From contig NZ_FZPC01000015.1 of the NCBI RefSeq assembly GCF_900187975.1, forward strand, positions 1 to 64,000: a stretch of DNA of 64,000 nucleotides, given 5' to 3'. The translations under genes and the position numbers were made by a program. The notes beneath the pieces are model-generated. The model saw nothing but the letters and a program-made list of their open reading frames with translations. It was not told where the DNA came from and searched no databases. This DNA is from Pseudomonas delhiensis. Lineage in GTDB: Bacteria > Pseudomonadota > Gammaproteobacteria > Pseudomonadales > Pseudomonadaceae. This document shows, piece by piece, positions 32,204-42,800 of this stretch (the stretch's first letter is position 1; the number at the start of each line of letters is the position of its first letter).

Positions 32204-33958
32204 TCAGAACAGCTTGAGGAAGTTGAAGTACAGGCGCGGGGCCTTGCCGTTGTCGTCGTCCAGTTCCTTGGCCGAGACCTTGTGGGTCAGCGGGAAGGCC
32301 AGTTCCGGCGACACGTAGGTGTCCTTGAACACCTGCAGGTGGGCGCCGAAGCCGGCCGAGGACAGGCTCTCGCTGCTGACCCAGCTGGGGTCCTCGCTCC
32401 ACACCTTGCCGAAGTCCCAGAAGGCGTAGTACTGGGTCGGCACCTGGTGGTCCCTGAAGGTGTGCAGGCGGTTGTACTGCAGCTCGGCCTTGGTGGCGAA
32501 GCCCCTGTCGCCGGTGATTTCCGACGGGTCGTAGCCGCGGCCGAACTCGCTGCCGCCCACGCCGAACTGCTCGGGGCTGAGCAGCGCCTGGCCGAAGGAG
32601 GTCTGCGCGGTCATCGCCAGGTACAGGTTCAGGCCGTCCATGATCCGCGTCAGGTCCTGCAGGCGCTGGGCATCCACCTGCAGCTTGGTGAAGTCGGTGC
32701 GGCCGCCCTCGCGGGACGGGTTGGCCCGGCTCTCGTTGCTGGCGCCGAGGATGTCCAGCCCCTTGCTCAGCTCGGCCTTGACCAGGTTCTTGCCGCCGTA
32801 GGCGTCGAAGAAGTCGTAGCTGGCGCCCAGGCGCAGGGCGCGGATGCGGTCGTCGCTGGAGGGCGGGTTGTCGGGGTCGTCGAGGTATTCCGACTTGCCG
32901 TTGAAGTAGGTCAGCGCCGCCGAGGTCTTGAAGGTCTTGTCGCGCTGGCGTATCCACGGCCGGGTGATGCGCACGGCGAAGGTGTCGCCGGAGCTGTTGG
33001 CGTTGAGGAACGAGTAGGTGTCGGCATGGCCGTCGTTGTGCTGGGCGAGGAAGCTGACCACGTCGCCCCGGCTGCCCACCGGCAGCTCGTACTGGCCTTC
33101 GAAGAAGGTCATCTTGTCGCCTTCCACCGACTTGCCGGCGCGGATGCCCAGGTGGTCGCCGTGGCCGCTGAGGTCGTTGACGCCGACCCCGCCGTACACC
33201 TGCCAGGGGCCGAAGTAGCGGCTGTCGCGGTTGTCGAAGCCGAAGAAGCCCTCGTACTTGCGCAACTGGTTCTCCACCGTCAGGTCGGTGCCGTTGGCCA
33301 CGGGCGAGGCGGAGAGGGTGGCGCGGCTGTCGTTGCCGGAAACGTCGTTCATCAGCAGCAGGTTGCGCTCTATGGTCGCGCTCTTGGGCGGCACCTCCTG
33401 GCGGATGTTGTCGGCGTAGCGCTCCAGGGCCTTGTTGCTCGGGCCTTCGAAGCGCACCTCGTTGACCTTGCCTTCGAACACCTGGATCAGCAGCTGGCCG
33501 CCTTCCAGGCGCTGCTGCGGCACGTAGGCGCGGGCCAGGAGGAAGCCGGCCTTGCGGTAGCGCTGGGTGATCTCGCCGGCCACCGCGTTGACCTCGGCGA
33601 GGGTGACCTGGCGGCCTTCCAGGCGCTTGGCGAGGGCATCGAAGGTGCCGGCCGGGTAGCTGTCGGCGCCGCGGATCACCACCTTGCCCACCGCGAAGCG
33701 GCGGGTATCGCCGGGGGCGGCCTGCATCTCGGCGGGCGGCTCCTGCACCTGCGGGGTGACCACGGCGTCGGGCAGTTGCAGGGTGCCGGGCATCTGCAGG
33801 GCGGGCGTGCGGCTGCCATCGGGGTTGGGGACCTCGACGCGGCCGGGGTCGAGCTGGCCGCGGGGGCCGGCGCCGGCCGGGCCGCTGAGCAGGAGCAGGG
33901 CGGAGCACACGGCCAGCGCCAGGGTGTGGAGCTTGGACGGAAGCGTTTTCATGATCAT
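32204..33958 (-). CDS. TpsB outer-membrane transporter (FhaC/ShlB type)
   Basis: This 584-residue protein has a signal peptide (TLALAVCSALLLLSGPAGAG), a Pro-rich linker, POTRA domains (FAVGKVVIRGADSYPAGTFD; VFEGKVNEVRFEG) and an Omp85-type barrel with the RGYDPSEITGDRG motif of loop 6. It ends YFNFLKLF with a terminal Phe. It secretes the adjacent TpsA through the outer membrane. Its start overlaps the tpsA stop (ATGA), so the two are translationally coupled. Confidence 0.92.
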   Translation of the reverse strand: MIMKTLPSKLHTLALAVCSALLLLSGPAGAGPRGQLDPGRVEVPNPDGSRTPALQMPGTLQLPDAVVTPQVQEPPAEMQAAPGDTRRFAVGKVVIRGADSYPAGTFDALAKRLEGRQVTLAEVNAVAGEITQRYRKAGFLLARAYVPQQRLEGGQLLIQVFEGKVNEVRFEGPSNKALERYADNIRQEVPPKSATIERNLLLMNDVSGNDSRATLSASPVANGTDLTVENQLRKYEGFFGFDNRDSRYFGPWQVYGGVGVNDLSGHGDHLGIRAGKSVEGDKMTFFEGQYELPVGSRGDVVSFLAQHNDGHADTYSFLNANSSGDTFAVRITRPWIRQRDKTFKTSAALTYFNGKSEYLDDPDNPPSSDDRIRALRLGASYDFFDAYGGKNLVKAELSKGLDILGASNESRANPSREGGRTDFTKLQVDAQRLQDLTRIMDGLNLYLAMTAQTSFGQALLSPEQFGVGGSEFGRGYDPSEITGDRGFATKAELQYNRLHTFRDHQVPTQYYAFWDFGKVWSEDPSWVSSESLSSAGFGAHLQVFKDTYVSPELAFPLTHKVSAKELDDDNGKAPRLYFNFLKLF

Positions 33959-36900
33959 TTCCCTCCCTTGGCGGGGGCTTTCAGGTCGTGGGGGATCACG
34001 CTGCGGTTCCAGTCCGGGACGATGAGCTTGCCGTCCTTGAACAGGCTGTTGGCGTAGGTCAGCACGTCGCTGAGTTCGGGGGTGGTGCTGACCTTGTCGC
34101 CATAGGCGCGTGGCTTGCAGATCAGCTGGACGGCGTAGGTGCGGATCACTGCGGGCGATACCGAGTAGTTGGCGGACACCGCCGAGGGCGACTCCAGCGC
34201 CGTGCAGCGCACGTTGCCGGGGGCCTGGGCGTCCATGGGGATGGCCCGGCGGGGCACCTCGGGCTCGGCCAGCGGGCCGCTGATGCTCAGGGTGCCGTCG
34301 CGGAACACCACGCTGTAGTTGGCGCCGGCGTCGAACGCCTGGCCCTGGCCGATGGCGTAGGCGCCGGGCTCCTCGCCGGGGGCGCGGGCCAGGCTGCCGC
34401 GGGCCACGTCGGCGCGGTCGCCGTTCTTCAGGCCGCTGACCGAGTAGGTCAGGCGCGGGTCGGGCTGGCCCTGGGCCTTGCTCTTGTCGTCGGCGGTCAC
34501 CACCAACTGCGCCGGGGTGATCTGCAGGTTGCCGTCGCGGAACACCAGGGTGTAGTTGTGGCTGGCCAGGCCCAGGCCGCCCTGGCCGATGGCGTAGCCC
34601 TGCGGGCGCACGTTCTCGCCGGCCTGGCGCTGCAGGCTGCCGCCATTGAGCACGGCGGCGGCGCTGTCGCCATTCTTCAGGCCGCTGACCGAGTAGCTCA
34701 GGGCCGGGTCGGCGTCGCCGTAGACCTTGGTCTTGTCGTGGGCGGTGACCTCCAGCTGCGCCGGGGTGATGTGCAGCAGGTTGCCCTCGTAGCTGATGCG
34801 GTAGTTGCCCGAGAGGCTGCCGACACCGCCCTGGCCGATGGCGTAGTCGCCGACGTTCTGGCCCGGCGCGCGGTTCAGGTTGCCGCCCACCAGGGCGCCG
34901 GCCTGCTCGCCGAACTTCTGCCCGCTGACCTGGTAGGTCAGCGCCGGGTCGGCGTCGCCGTAGACCTTGGACTTCTCGTCGGCCCTCACCTTGAGTTCGG
35001 CCTGCTCGACGGTCAGGGTGCCCTTGTTGTCCTGCACCTGGTAGCGGCCCTGGGCGCGCGCGTCCTGGGTGACGTTGTTGTCGATGGCATAGCCGCCGGC
35101 CTTCACGTCGCTCTGCGCGGTGGCGTCGGTGGTCGGGGTGCCGACAACGGTGCCGTCACGGCGGAGCTGCTGGTTGACGTAGTCGTCGACGCCCTTCACC
35201 GCCTGGGCATTGGTGTCGTATTCGGTGCGGTTGGTCAGGGTGGGGTTGGCGTCGCCGTATTCGCGGGACTTGTCGTCGGCGCTGACGGTGATCTTGGCTG
35301 GAGCGGCGTTGTTGAGGATCACGCCGGGCTCGTCGGTCTTGTCCACGGTTTCGTAGAAGTGCACCCGGGCGCGCTCCAGCGCCTGTTCGCCGGGCTGCAG
35401 CGAGGGGCCGTTCGGGTCGGCCTTCTTCAGCCAGGGAGTGTCGTTGATCAGGGCGCCGATCAGGGCTTCCACGCTGTCGTACTTGCCGCCGAGGTTGACG
35501 ATCAACTGCTGGCTGCTGCCGTCCTGGGCGTTGTGCTGGATTTCCTTCTGGTCGCTGGCGCCAGGGATGTACTGGTAGGGCTCCACGCCCCAGCCCGCCG
35601 CGGCGAAGGTGGAGACCACCTCCAGGCCGCCGTTGGCGCCGAAGGCGAAGCCCACCGGCAGGGAGGTTTCCACCGGGCTGCCGCCGGGGTCGGTGCGGGT
35701 CACCTTGCTCAGGCTGGGGTCGTTCGCGTCGGGCCTGATGTTCCAGAGCACGCCGGCGGCGTCGGTGAAGCTCAGGCCGTTGAGCAGGTAGTCCGAGCTG
35801 TCCAGGTAGTTGAGCAGCACTTCCGGGCTGAGTTCGCGGTAGCCGCCGTTGCCGTCCGGGGTGACGAAGCCGGTGGCCTCGAACACCAGGTAGTCGAAGG
35901 GCTTGCCGTCCCCGGCCTGCAGGGTCACCGTGCGGCTAGTGCCGCCGCTGGTGGTGCCGGGGTCGGCGACTATGTCCTGGTAGCCGCGGTATTCCAGCTG
36001 CTGGGCGGTGACGCCGGTCAGGCTCTCGGCGGAGTAGGGCGAGGCCACGGTACCGGTGGTGGTGGTGCCGCTGGCGTTGGTCTGGTTGAAGCGGAAGATG
36101 CCGTTGCTGGCCTTGCCGGCCAGGGTGCCGGCGTAGTTCAGGTTGGACTCCATGCGCACGCTGGCGCCCTCCAGGGCGACCTGGTGGCCCATCAGCGCGG
36201 TGCCCTGGTCCTGGACGATGGAGGCGACGTTGGAGGTCCTCAGCCAGGCGATGCCCTGGCCGACGTCGATGATCGCGCGCTTGGAGTAATCGTTGCCGGT
36301 GGTGTCGTTGTTGACCAGGCGGATGTCGCCGGTGGCGGCGATGAACAGGTTGCCGTCCTTGAGCAGGATGGGCGCGTTGATGTACACCGAGCCGCTGTCG
36401 CTGGACAGGTCGGTGCCGCTGTAGCCCTGGCCCTGCTGCGGGTTGCCGGCGGCGATCAGCGCCAGGGTGTTGTACTGGCCGTTGCCGTCCTGGCCGATGT
36501 TGGTGGCGATGATCGCCGAGTTGACGTTGATCCGCTGGCTGGCCGAGACCTCCACGTTGTTCGTGGCCAGGCCGTTGGCGATGGCCGTGGCGGACACGTT
36601 CCAGAGGTCACCGGTGGTGGGGCCCGCGTCGGCATCGGCGACTATGTTCACCGTCACGGGGTCGAGCAGCCACTTGCCGGCGGCCTTGCCGGAGGTATCC
36701 ACCTTGGCATCGGCGGTCACCCGCAGCTGTTTGCCGGAGGTTTCGACCACGCCGCCGCGCTCGCCGCCCCTGGCGCTGGCGTTGCCGGCGAACTGCGTCT
36801 GGCCGCCGGACCAGGCCACCACCTGGCCGCCGTCGGTCCTGCCGTCGGCCTTCAGCTCGGCGCCCTTGGCCACCGTGGTGCTCCTGGCCGCCGGCTCCGG

Positions 36901-37929
36901 GCCCTTGCCCTGGTAGCTGCCGCCGACCAGCACCTTGCCGCCGGCGCCGTGGCTGCCGGACGCATCGATCTTCGCGCTGCCGGCGAGGCTCACTTCATCG
37001 CCCAGCACCTTCACGCTGCCGCCGGAGGTGCCCTTGGCGCTGAGGGTGCCGCTGACGTTGGTCTGCGCCGCGTTGCCCAGCACTATGCTGCCGCCCTGTT
37101 CGCTGACCGAGTCGGCGCTGACGTTGCCGCCGACGTTGATCACCGAGTCCAGGTGCCTGGCCGCGCGCTCCGCGCTCATGGCCACCACGCCGTTGCCGAC
37201 GTCGACCTGCCCGCTGTTGTGCACGCCGCCCTTGACGTCGGCGTTGACGCTGTCGCGCTCGCCGGGCTCGCCGCCGACGGCGATGTTCAGCAGGCCGTCG
37301 CCGTGGAAGTCGAGGGTCGCCCGCGGGCCGGTGGCCAGCTTGGCCGTGCCCTTGCGCGCCTGGATCACCCCGTGGTTCTCCACCTGGGCGCCGAGCAGGG
37401 CGACCATGCCGTTGTCGTGCACGGTGATGTGGCCTTCGTTGCGCACCAGGCCCTTGAGCTGGATGTCCAGCTTGCCGCTGGCGGCGAACTCGCGGGCCTG
37501 TTCGTCGGTGACGAAGCCGGCGCTGGCCACCAGGGCGCTGGCGGCAATGCGCGAGTTGGGGCCGAGCCAGACGCCGTTGGGGTTGACCAGGATCAGCTGG
37601 CCGTTGGAGGTGATGGCGCCGTAGATCTTCGACGGGTCGCTGCCGATCACCCGGTTGAGAGTCACCGAGCGGCCGTCGGGTTGCTTGAAGGTGATGCTGT
37701 TGTCGGGGCCGACGTTGAAGCGCTGCCAGTCGATGGCGGTGCGTGGCCCGGCGGTGGTGACCTCCATGTTCGCGCCGTTCTGGCTGATGCTGGCCTGGCC
37801 GCCGACCACCTGGCCGCCCTGGGGAAGGGCATCGGCGAAGAGGCCGCTGCTGCCGGTGGAGGCCAGTACAACGGCGATGTAGAGGCAACTCAGCCGCAAT
37901 CCATGGGCAGTAGTGGGACGATGTTTCAT
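33955..37929 (-). CDS. TpsA filamentous haemagglutinin-like exoprotein with MBG repeats
   Basis: This secreted protein of about 1324 residues has a signal peptide (RLSCLYIAVVLASTGSSGLFA) and the TPS domain (GGQASISQNGANMEVTT, FNVGPDNSITFKQPDGRS, ILVNPNGVWLG). Beta-helical repeats follow. After about residue 930 come four MBG-like units, each with a (V/K)YGDA(D/N)P or equivalent followed by LTY and GDYAIGQG-type turns. A tail with two Cys (VRCTALES ... LICKP) could form a C-terminal disulphide as in HMW1-like adhesins. ATG 37929 is chosen for its AGGAG site, which lies in a strong hairpin. Likely an adhesin. Confidence 0.88.
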   Translation of the reverse strand: MKHRPTTAHGLRLSCLYIAVVLASTGSSGLFADALPQGGQVVGGQASISQNGANMEVTTAGPRTAIDWQRFNVGPDNSITFKQPDGRSVTLNRVIGSDPSKIYGAITSNGQLILVNPNGVWLGPNSRIAASALVASAGFVTDEQAREFAASGKLDIQLKGLVRNEGHITVHDNGMVALLGAQVENHGVIQARKGTAKLATGPRATLDFHGDGLLNIAVGGEPGERDSVNADVKGGVHNSGQVDVGNGVVAMSAERAARHLDSVINVGGNVSADSVSEQGGSIVLGNAAQTNVSGTLSAKGTSGGSVKVLGDEVSLAGSAKIDASGSHGAGGKVLVGGSYQGKGPEPAARSTTVAKGAELKADGRTDGGQVVAWSGGQTQFAGNASARGGERGGVVETSGKQLRVTADAKVDTSGKAAGKWLLDPVTVNIVADADAGPTTGDLWNVSATAIANGLATNNVEVSASQRINVNSAIIATNIGQDGNGQYNTLALIAAGNPQQGQGYSGTDLSSDSGSVYINAPILLKDGNLFIAATGDIRLVNNDTTGNDYSKRAIIDVGQGIAWLRTSNVASIVQDQGTALMGHQVALEGASVRMESNLNYAGTLAGKASNGIFRFNQTNASGTTTTGTVASPYSAESLTGVTAQQLEYRGYQDIVADPGTTSGGTSRTVTLQAGDGKPFDYLVFEATGFVTPDGNGGYRELSPEVLLNYLDSSDYLLNGLSFTDAAGVLWNIRPDANDPSLSKVTRTDPGGSPVETSLPVGFAFGANGGLEVVSTFAAAGWGVEPYQYIPGASDQKEIQHNAQDGSSQQLIVNLGGKYDSVEALIGALINDTPWLKKADPNGPSLQPGEQALERARVHFYETVDKTDEPGVILNNAAPAKITVSADDKSREYGDANPTLTNRTEYDTNAQAVKGVDDYVNQQLRRDGTVVGTPTTDATAQSDVKAGGYAIDNNVTQDARAQGRYQVQDNKGTLTVEQAELKVRADEKSKVYGDADPALTYQVSGQKFGEQAGALVGGNLNRAPGQNVGDYAIGQGGVGSLSGNYRISYEGNLLHITPAQLEVTAHDKTKVYGDADPALSYSVSGLKNGDSAAAVLNGGSLQRQAGENVRPQGYAIGQGGLGLASHNYTLVFRDGNLQITPAQLVVTADDKSKAQGQPDPRLTYSVSGLKNGDRADVARGSLARAPGEEPGAYAIGQGQAFDAGANYSVVFRDGTLSISGPLAEPEVPRRAIPMDAQAPGNVRCTALESPSAVSANYSVSPAVIRTYAVQLICKPRAYGDKVSTTPELSDVLTYANSLFKDGKLIVPDWNRSVIPHDLKAPAKGGK

Positions 37930-37932
37930 CGC

Positions 37933-37962
37933 ATTTCTCCTAGGAAATTTACTAGGAGAAAT
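37933..37962 (-). promoter_or_regulatory. Hairpin sequestering the tpsA ribosome site
   Basis: On the tpsA mRNA, AUUUCUCCUAG, an 8-nt AU-rich loop, then CUAGGAGAAAU form a perfect 11-bp stem. The Shine-Dalgarno AGGAG is inside the 3' arm and the ATG follows 3 nt after the stem. Such a structure should block initiation unless opened by temperature, a protein or an RNA. Confidence 0.75.
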
Positions 37963-38028
37963 CATTCGCCCCGGTCTACCCCCGGGGTAAGCATGCGATC
38001 CTGAAGCGCCTGTAGTGCGTGCCTGAAT

Positions 38029-39693
38029 CTAGTAGGGGGAGCTGGCCCTGGGCATGCGCAGCATTACCTCGATCTCCAGGGCCTGGTCGGTTCCCCGGGC
38101 CAGGTCGAGCCGGCCGTCGAGCAAGGTCGCCAGTTGCTCGGCCAACAGCCAGCGCACGCTGGACAAGGGCGCCGCCGGCGCGCCCAGGCGGCCGAGCAGG
38201 CGCAGCCGCCAGCTGACGTGGTCGATGTCCGTCTCCCGGGAGTCGGCATGGATGTCCAGCTGGGCGGCACCCAGGCTCATGGCGTGCAGCAGCAGTGTGC
38301 GCACCAGTTGCGCATAGCGCTCGGCATCCACCCAGCCCCAGCGCCTGTGCGTATCGGGGTAGAAGTTCCAGGCCGGCAGCAGCCCGTCCGGCGCCTGCTC
38401 CAGCACCTGCTGCGTCAGCTGGTTGAGGTCGGCGACATAGGGCGTGGCGGACACCAGGCCCTGTTCGAGTTGCACCAGTTCGTTCAGCAGCCCGGTGTTC
38501 TGCTGCAGGCGTTCCAGCAGCATGTCCGCCTGCGCGCCCTGGCCTTGCAGCAGGGCGCGCAGGCTGGCCAGGTCGCCGGCCATGGCCTGCCCATGCTCGA
38601 TCAGGTACTGGCCGCGGCGCTTGCGTATGGCGTGGGCGTAGGCCAGCTGCTCGCGCAGGGCTTCCAGTTCCCGCTGCTGTTCGCCGATGTCCAGCGTGGT
38701 GCAGAGCATGCCCAGGAAGGCGCCGTCGTCGTCCGTCACCGGTACGCCGCTGTGCTTGACCACGCGCCGCTCGCCCTTCACCCGGATGGCGATCACCATC
38801 ATGTAGGGGATGCGCTTTTCCACGGCGGCCTCGAAGGTCTTGCGCGCGTAGTCGAGGTGCTCCAGCTCCACCAGGCCGACCTCCGCCGGCCGGCTCCCCA
38901 GCAGGTCGGCGGTATCGATGCCGAGGAAATCGAACATTGCCCGGTTCGCCGCCAGGATGCGCATGTCGGCGTCGCGCAGGCAGATCGGGTAGGGAATCCG
39001 GTCGAAGAGCGCATTGAATCGCGCCTCGCCGCCTGCCGCTTCCGGCTGCCGGGCGGCGCCCTGGGCGGAGGTCGCCACCAGGCCGCGCTGGGCGGCCACC
39101 CGCAGCAGCTCCACCAGCGAGCGGGTATTGGTCTTCTCCAGCAGCCGCGCCTTGTAGGTGCTGACGGTGCGGTCGCTGATGGCCATCTCCCCGGCGATCT
39201 CCTTGACCCGCAAGCCGTCCGCCAGGTAGTGCAGCACGGTGATTTCCCGGGCGGTCAGGCGCTCGCCCGGGCCATCCTCCGCTTCGCCGGCCGGCGGTTG
39301 CGCATGCACGGCGCTGGCGTTGAAGTAGGTCTTGCCGGCCAGCAACTGGTCCACCGCGTCGCCGAACACCTCCAGCGCCTCGTGCTTGTCGACGAAGCCA
39401 CGGGCGCCGGCCGCCACGCACAGGTGCTCGTAGACCTCGGCCGGGAAGGCGGTGAACACCAGGATGCGCAGGCCGCGCTGCTGGCTGAGCAGGCGGCGGA
39501 TGACGTCCAGGCCGCCCAGGCGGGGGATGTCCAGGTCCAGCACCACCAGGTCGGGACGCGCCCGGCGCACCGCGTCCAGGCCGTCCACGCCATTGCCGGC
39601 CGTGCCGACCACCGCGTGCCCGGCCCGCTCGAGTTCGGCGGCGATGCCCCGCTGGCTGCCCGGTTGCGGGTCGATGATGACGATGCGGCTCAT
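38029..39693 (-). CDS. Receiver-LuxR HTH-PAS-kinase-like hybrid regulator
   Basis: This 554-residue protein has an unusual order. A receiver domain (1-125, phospho-Asp53 in VVLDLDIP, Thr81, Lys103) is followed by a LuxR/FixJ HTH (143-205, ERLTAREITVLHYLADGLRV and TVSTYKARLLEKTNT). A PAS domain (about 225-345) comes next, then a 200-residue region that resembles a degenerate histidine kinase but shows no H-box or nucleotide-binding G motifs. LuxR HTHs are normally C-terminal, so this is a NarL-type regulator carrying an extra sensory tail. It sits between tpsA and the trimeric adhesin and may control both. Confidence 0.8.
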   Translation of the reverse strand: MSRIVIIDPQPGSQRGIAAELERAGHAVVGTAGNGVDGLDAVRRARPDLVVLDLDIPRLGGLDVIRRLLSQQRGLRILVFTAFPAEVYEHLCVAAGARGFVDKHEALEVFGDAVDQLLAGKTYFNASAVHAQPPAGEAEDGPGERLTAREITVLHYLADGLRVKEIAGEMAISDRTVSTYKARLLEKTNTRSLVELLRVAAQRGLVATSAQGAARQPEAAGGEARFNALFDRIPYPICLRDADMRILAANRAMFDFLGIDTADLLGSRPAEVGLVELEHLDYARKTFEAAVEKRIPYMMVIAIRVKGERRVVKHSGVPVTDDDGAFLGMLCTTLDIGEQQRELEALREQLAYAHAIRKRRGQYLIEHGQAMAGDLASLRALLQGQGAQADMLLERLQQNTGLLNELVQLEQGLVSATPYVADLNQLTQQVLEQAPDGLLPAWNFYPDTHRRWGWVDAERYAQLVRTLLLHAMSLGAAQLDIHADSRETDIDHVSWRLRLLGRLGAPAAPLSSVRWLLAEQLATLLDGRLDLARGTDQALEIEVMLRMPRASSPY

Positions 39694-39856
39694 GGTGGGT
39701 CCGTCCTTGCGGGAGCGTCGCCGGAAAGGATAGTCCGGCCGCGCGGGGCCGGCGCTATCAGGCTTCGACTACGGCGGTTTCGTGCGTGCACGACAGCGCG
39801 GCGGGGCCAGTGGGCGGAGCATGGCGGGCATTTCCCGATCCCCTGGAGTGCTCGTC

Positions 39857-42800
39857 ATGAACCGTATCTTTCGCGTTGTCTGGAACCGGGCCCGGCGTGG
39901 CTGGGTGGTCGCCAGCGAATGGGCCCGCCCGCGGGCCGGCAAGGCCGGCCGTGCCCGGGCGGTCGGCGGCTCGGTGGTCATCGGCCTTGCGGTGCTGAGC
40001 GACCCGGCCGCCACCGCCGCCCTGGCCGAGGAGGCAGAAGAGCGCGAAGGCCTCTCGACGCCTTCGGCGGCGATGCTGGTCCTGCCTGGCGAAGAAGTGC
40101 CGGCCAGCCGGCTGGGCGCCATGCTGGCGGCCCAGCCGCAGGCCAGCGGCACCGATTCGCTAGCCCTGGGCAACGATGCCAAGGCCACGGCCCTGGAGAG
40201 CATCGCCATCGGCAAGGGCGCGGATGCCAGCGGGGCGAGAAGCACCGTGGTGGGGGCGCGCTCCTGGGCCCAGCCGGGCGCCGAGAACGCGGTGGTCGTG
40301 GGCAACGATTCCCTGGCCGGTGCGGCCGACACCCTGGTGTTGGGCAGCAAGGCCAAGGCCACGGCCAGGAACAGCGTGGCGCTGGGGCAGGGCGCCGTGG
40401 CCGATCGGGAAAGCGCGGTGTCCATCGGCAAGAGCGGCGCCGAGCGCTACATCACCCACGTCAAGGCGGGCGAGCAGGGCACCGACGCGGTCAACAAGAC
40501 CCAGTTGGATGCGCTGGCGACGACGGTGACGGGCAACAAGGGGCTGTTCGACACCCTGGCGACGTCCGTGCAGGAGGTCGTCGAGCGCGGCACCCGCTAC
40601 TTCCGCAGCAACTCGCAAGGTGCCGCGGCCAGCGCGACGGGCATCGACGCGCTGGCCGCCGGGCCCGGCGCCTCGGCGGCGGCGAGGGACAGCGTCGCCA
40701 TCGGCAACGGCGCCGGCACCGCCGTGGACGAGGGCAGCCGCGAGCGCCTGGGGCGCAGCGTGGCGCTGGGCTACCAGGCCGGCGCCGAGCGGGAATACGC
40801 CATCGCCCTGGGCGCCAGGGCCAGGGCCCAGGGCGACTCGAGCATCGCCCTGGGCGCGCAGAGCCAGGCGCGCGGGTACGACAGCATCGCCCTGGGCACC
40901 AGCACCACCACGGCCAATGACTGGAGCACCGCGCTTGGCGGCTACTCCTCCACCCGGGGCGTGGCCGCCACGGCGGTGGGCTACAAGGCCGGCGCCAGCG
41001 GCAAGAGCAGCGTCGCCGTCGGCGAGGCCGCCTCTGCCGGCGCCGACTACACGACCGTCACCGGGGCGCAAGCCGGCGCCGCCGGCAAGCGTGGCACGGC
41101 CCTGGGCTTCCAGGCCAACGCCACGGGCGCGCAGAGCACGGTGGTGGGCACCCTGGCGCGCGCCAACGCGGCAGCCGAGGATGGGGTGGCGCTGGGCTTC
41201 AATGCCTCGGTGACCCACAAGGGCAGCATGGCCCTGGGCGCCAACGCCACCACGAAGAGCGCCAACAGCGTGGCCCTGGGCAGCGGCTCGGTGGCCGACC
41301 GCGCGGACAGCGTTTCCCTCGGCAAGGCCGGCGCCGAGCGGCAGATCATCCATGTCGCGGCGGGCAGCGCCGCCACCGATGCGGTGAACAAGGCGCAACT
41401 CGATGGCGTGGCGGGCGAGGTCAGCACCAACCGCGGGCTGTTCGACGGCCTGGCCACCCAGGTGGGCGAACTCTTCGAGCGCGGCAGCAAGTACTTCCGC
41501 AGCAATTCCGATGGCGCGGCGGCGAATGCGCTCGGCCAGCACGCCATCGCCGCGGGCGCCGAATCGACGGCGCAGGGCGTTGCCAGCGTCGCGGCGGGCT
41601 ACCAGGCCATGGCGCAAGGCGACAACGCCACGGCCATCGGGCGTGGCGCCAAGGCCGGCGGCGAGGCGAGCGTGGCGCTGGGCTTCGGCGCCAACGCCAC
41701 CAAACTCAACAGCACCGCCCTGGGCAGCGGCGCCAAGGCCAGTGCCGATGCCGCCACCACGCTGGGCGCCTACGCCAGCGCCACCCATGGCGCCGCCACC
41801 GCCGTCGGGACCGGCAGCAAGGCCCGCGGCCAGATGTCCGCTGCCCTGGGCGCCTACGCCGAGGCGAATGCGGCTGGCAGCGTGGCCCTGGGCAGCCATT
41901 CGGTGGCCGACCGGGAGCGCAGCGTATCGGTCGGCAGCGCCGGCAAGGAGCGCTACATCACCCACGTCAAGGCCGGGGAGCAGGGCACCGACGCGGTCAA
42001 CCTCGACCAGCTCAATGCCCTGGCCGGCGAGGTGGGGCAACTGGACAGCGGTGGCACCAGGTATTTCCGCGTCAACTCGGCGCGCGACGGCGCCATCGCT
42101 ACCGGCATCGACTCGCTGGCGGCCGGGCCACAGGCCTCGGCGGCGGCGCAGGATGGCATCGCCCTCGGCCGCCAGGCCCAGGCCCAGGGGCTGGCCGGCC
42201 TGGCGCTGGGCGCCGGGGCCCAGGCCCGGGGCGGCAACAGCGTGGCGCTGGGCGCCGATTCGGTCGCCGCGGGCGATGACGAGGTGTCGGTGGGCAACGC
42301 GATGCTCAAGCGTCGCCTGACCAACGTGGCCGATGGCGTGGAGAGTTCCGATGCCGCCACCATGGGGCAGCTCGATGCCCTGTCGAGCAGCATCGGCGAC
42401 ATGAACAACAGCGGCACCCGCTACTTCCAGGCCAAGGCCGGCCCCAGCCTGCGGGCGGCGGACGATGCGGCCGTGGCAAGCGGCGACAACGCCATGGCCG
42501 CGGGGACCCGCGCGCTCGCCGCGGGCGCCTCGTCCGCGGCGGTCGGCAACGCGGCCCAGGCCCTGGCGGACAATGCCACCGCCGTCGGCACCGGCGCTAC
42601 GGCCAGCGGGGCGGGGGCCAGCGCCCTGGGCGAGAACGCCAGCGCCGGCGGCACCGCTTCGACAGCGCTGGGCAGTAACGCCCGCGCCACGGCGAGCAAC
42701 AGCGCCGCCATCGGCAACGGTGCCAGCGCCAGCGCGGAGAACGCGGTGGCGCTGGGCGCCGGCTCGACGGCCGACCGGGCCGACAGCGTCTCGGTCGGCA

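Noticed and set aside
33988..38004. Open frame of 1338 codons on the plus strand
   Set aside because: It is exactly antisense to tpsA, with shadow-type composition. TpsA has a signal peptide, TPS domain and operon context, so the plus frame is not a gene.
40460..42020. Regular repeats suggesting a CRISPR array
   Set aside because: The repeats are in frame, encode HIM and head motifs of a trimeric autotransporter, and vary in length and spacing.
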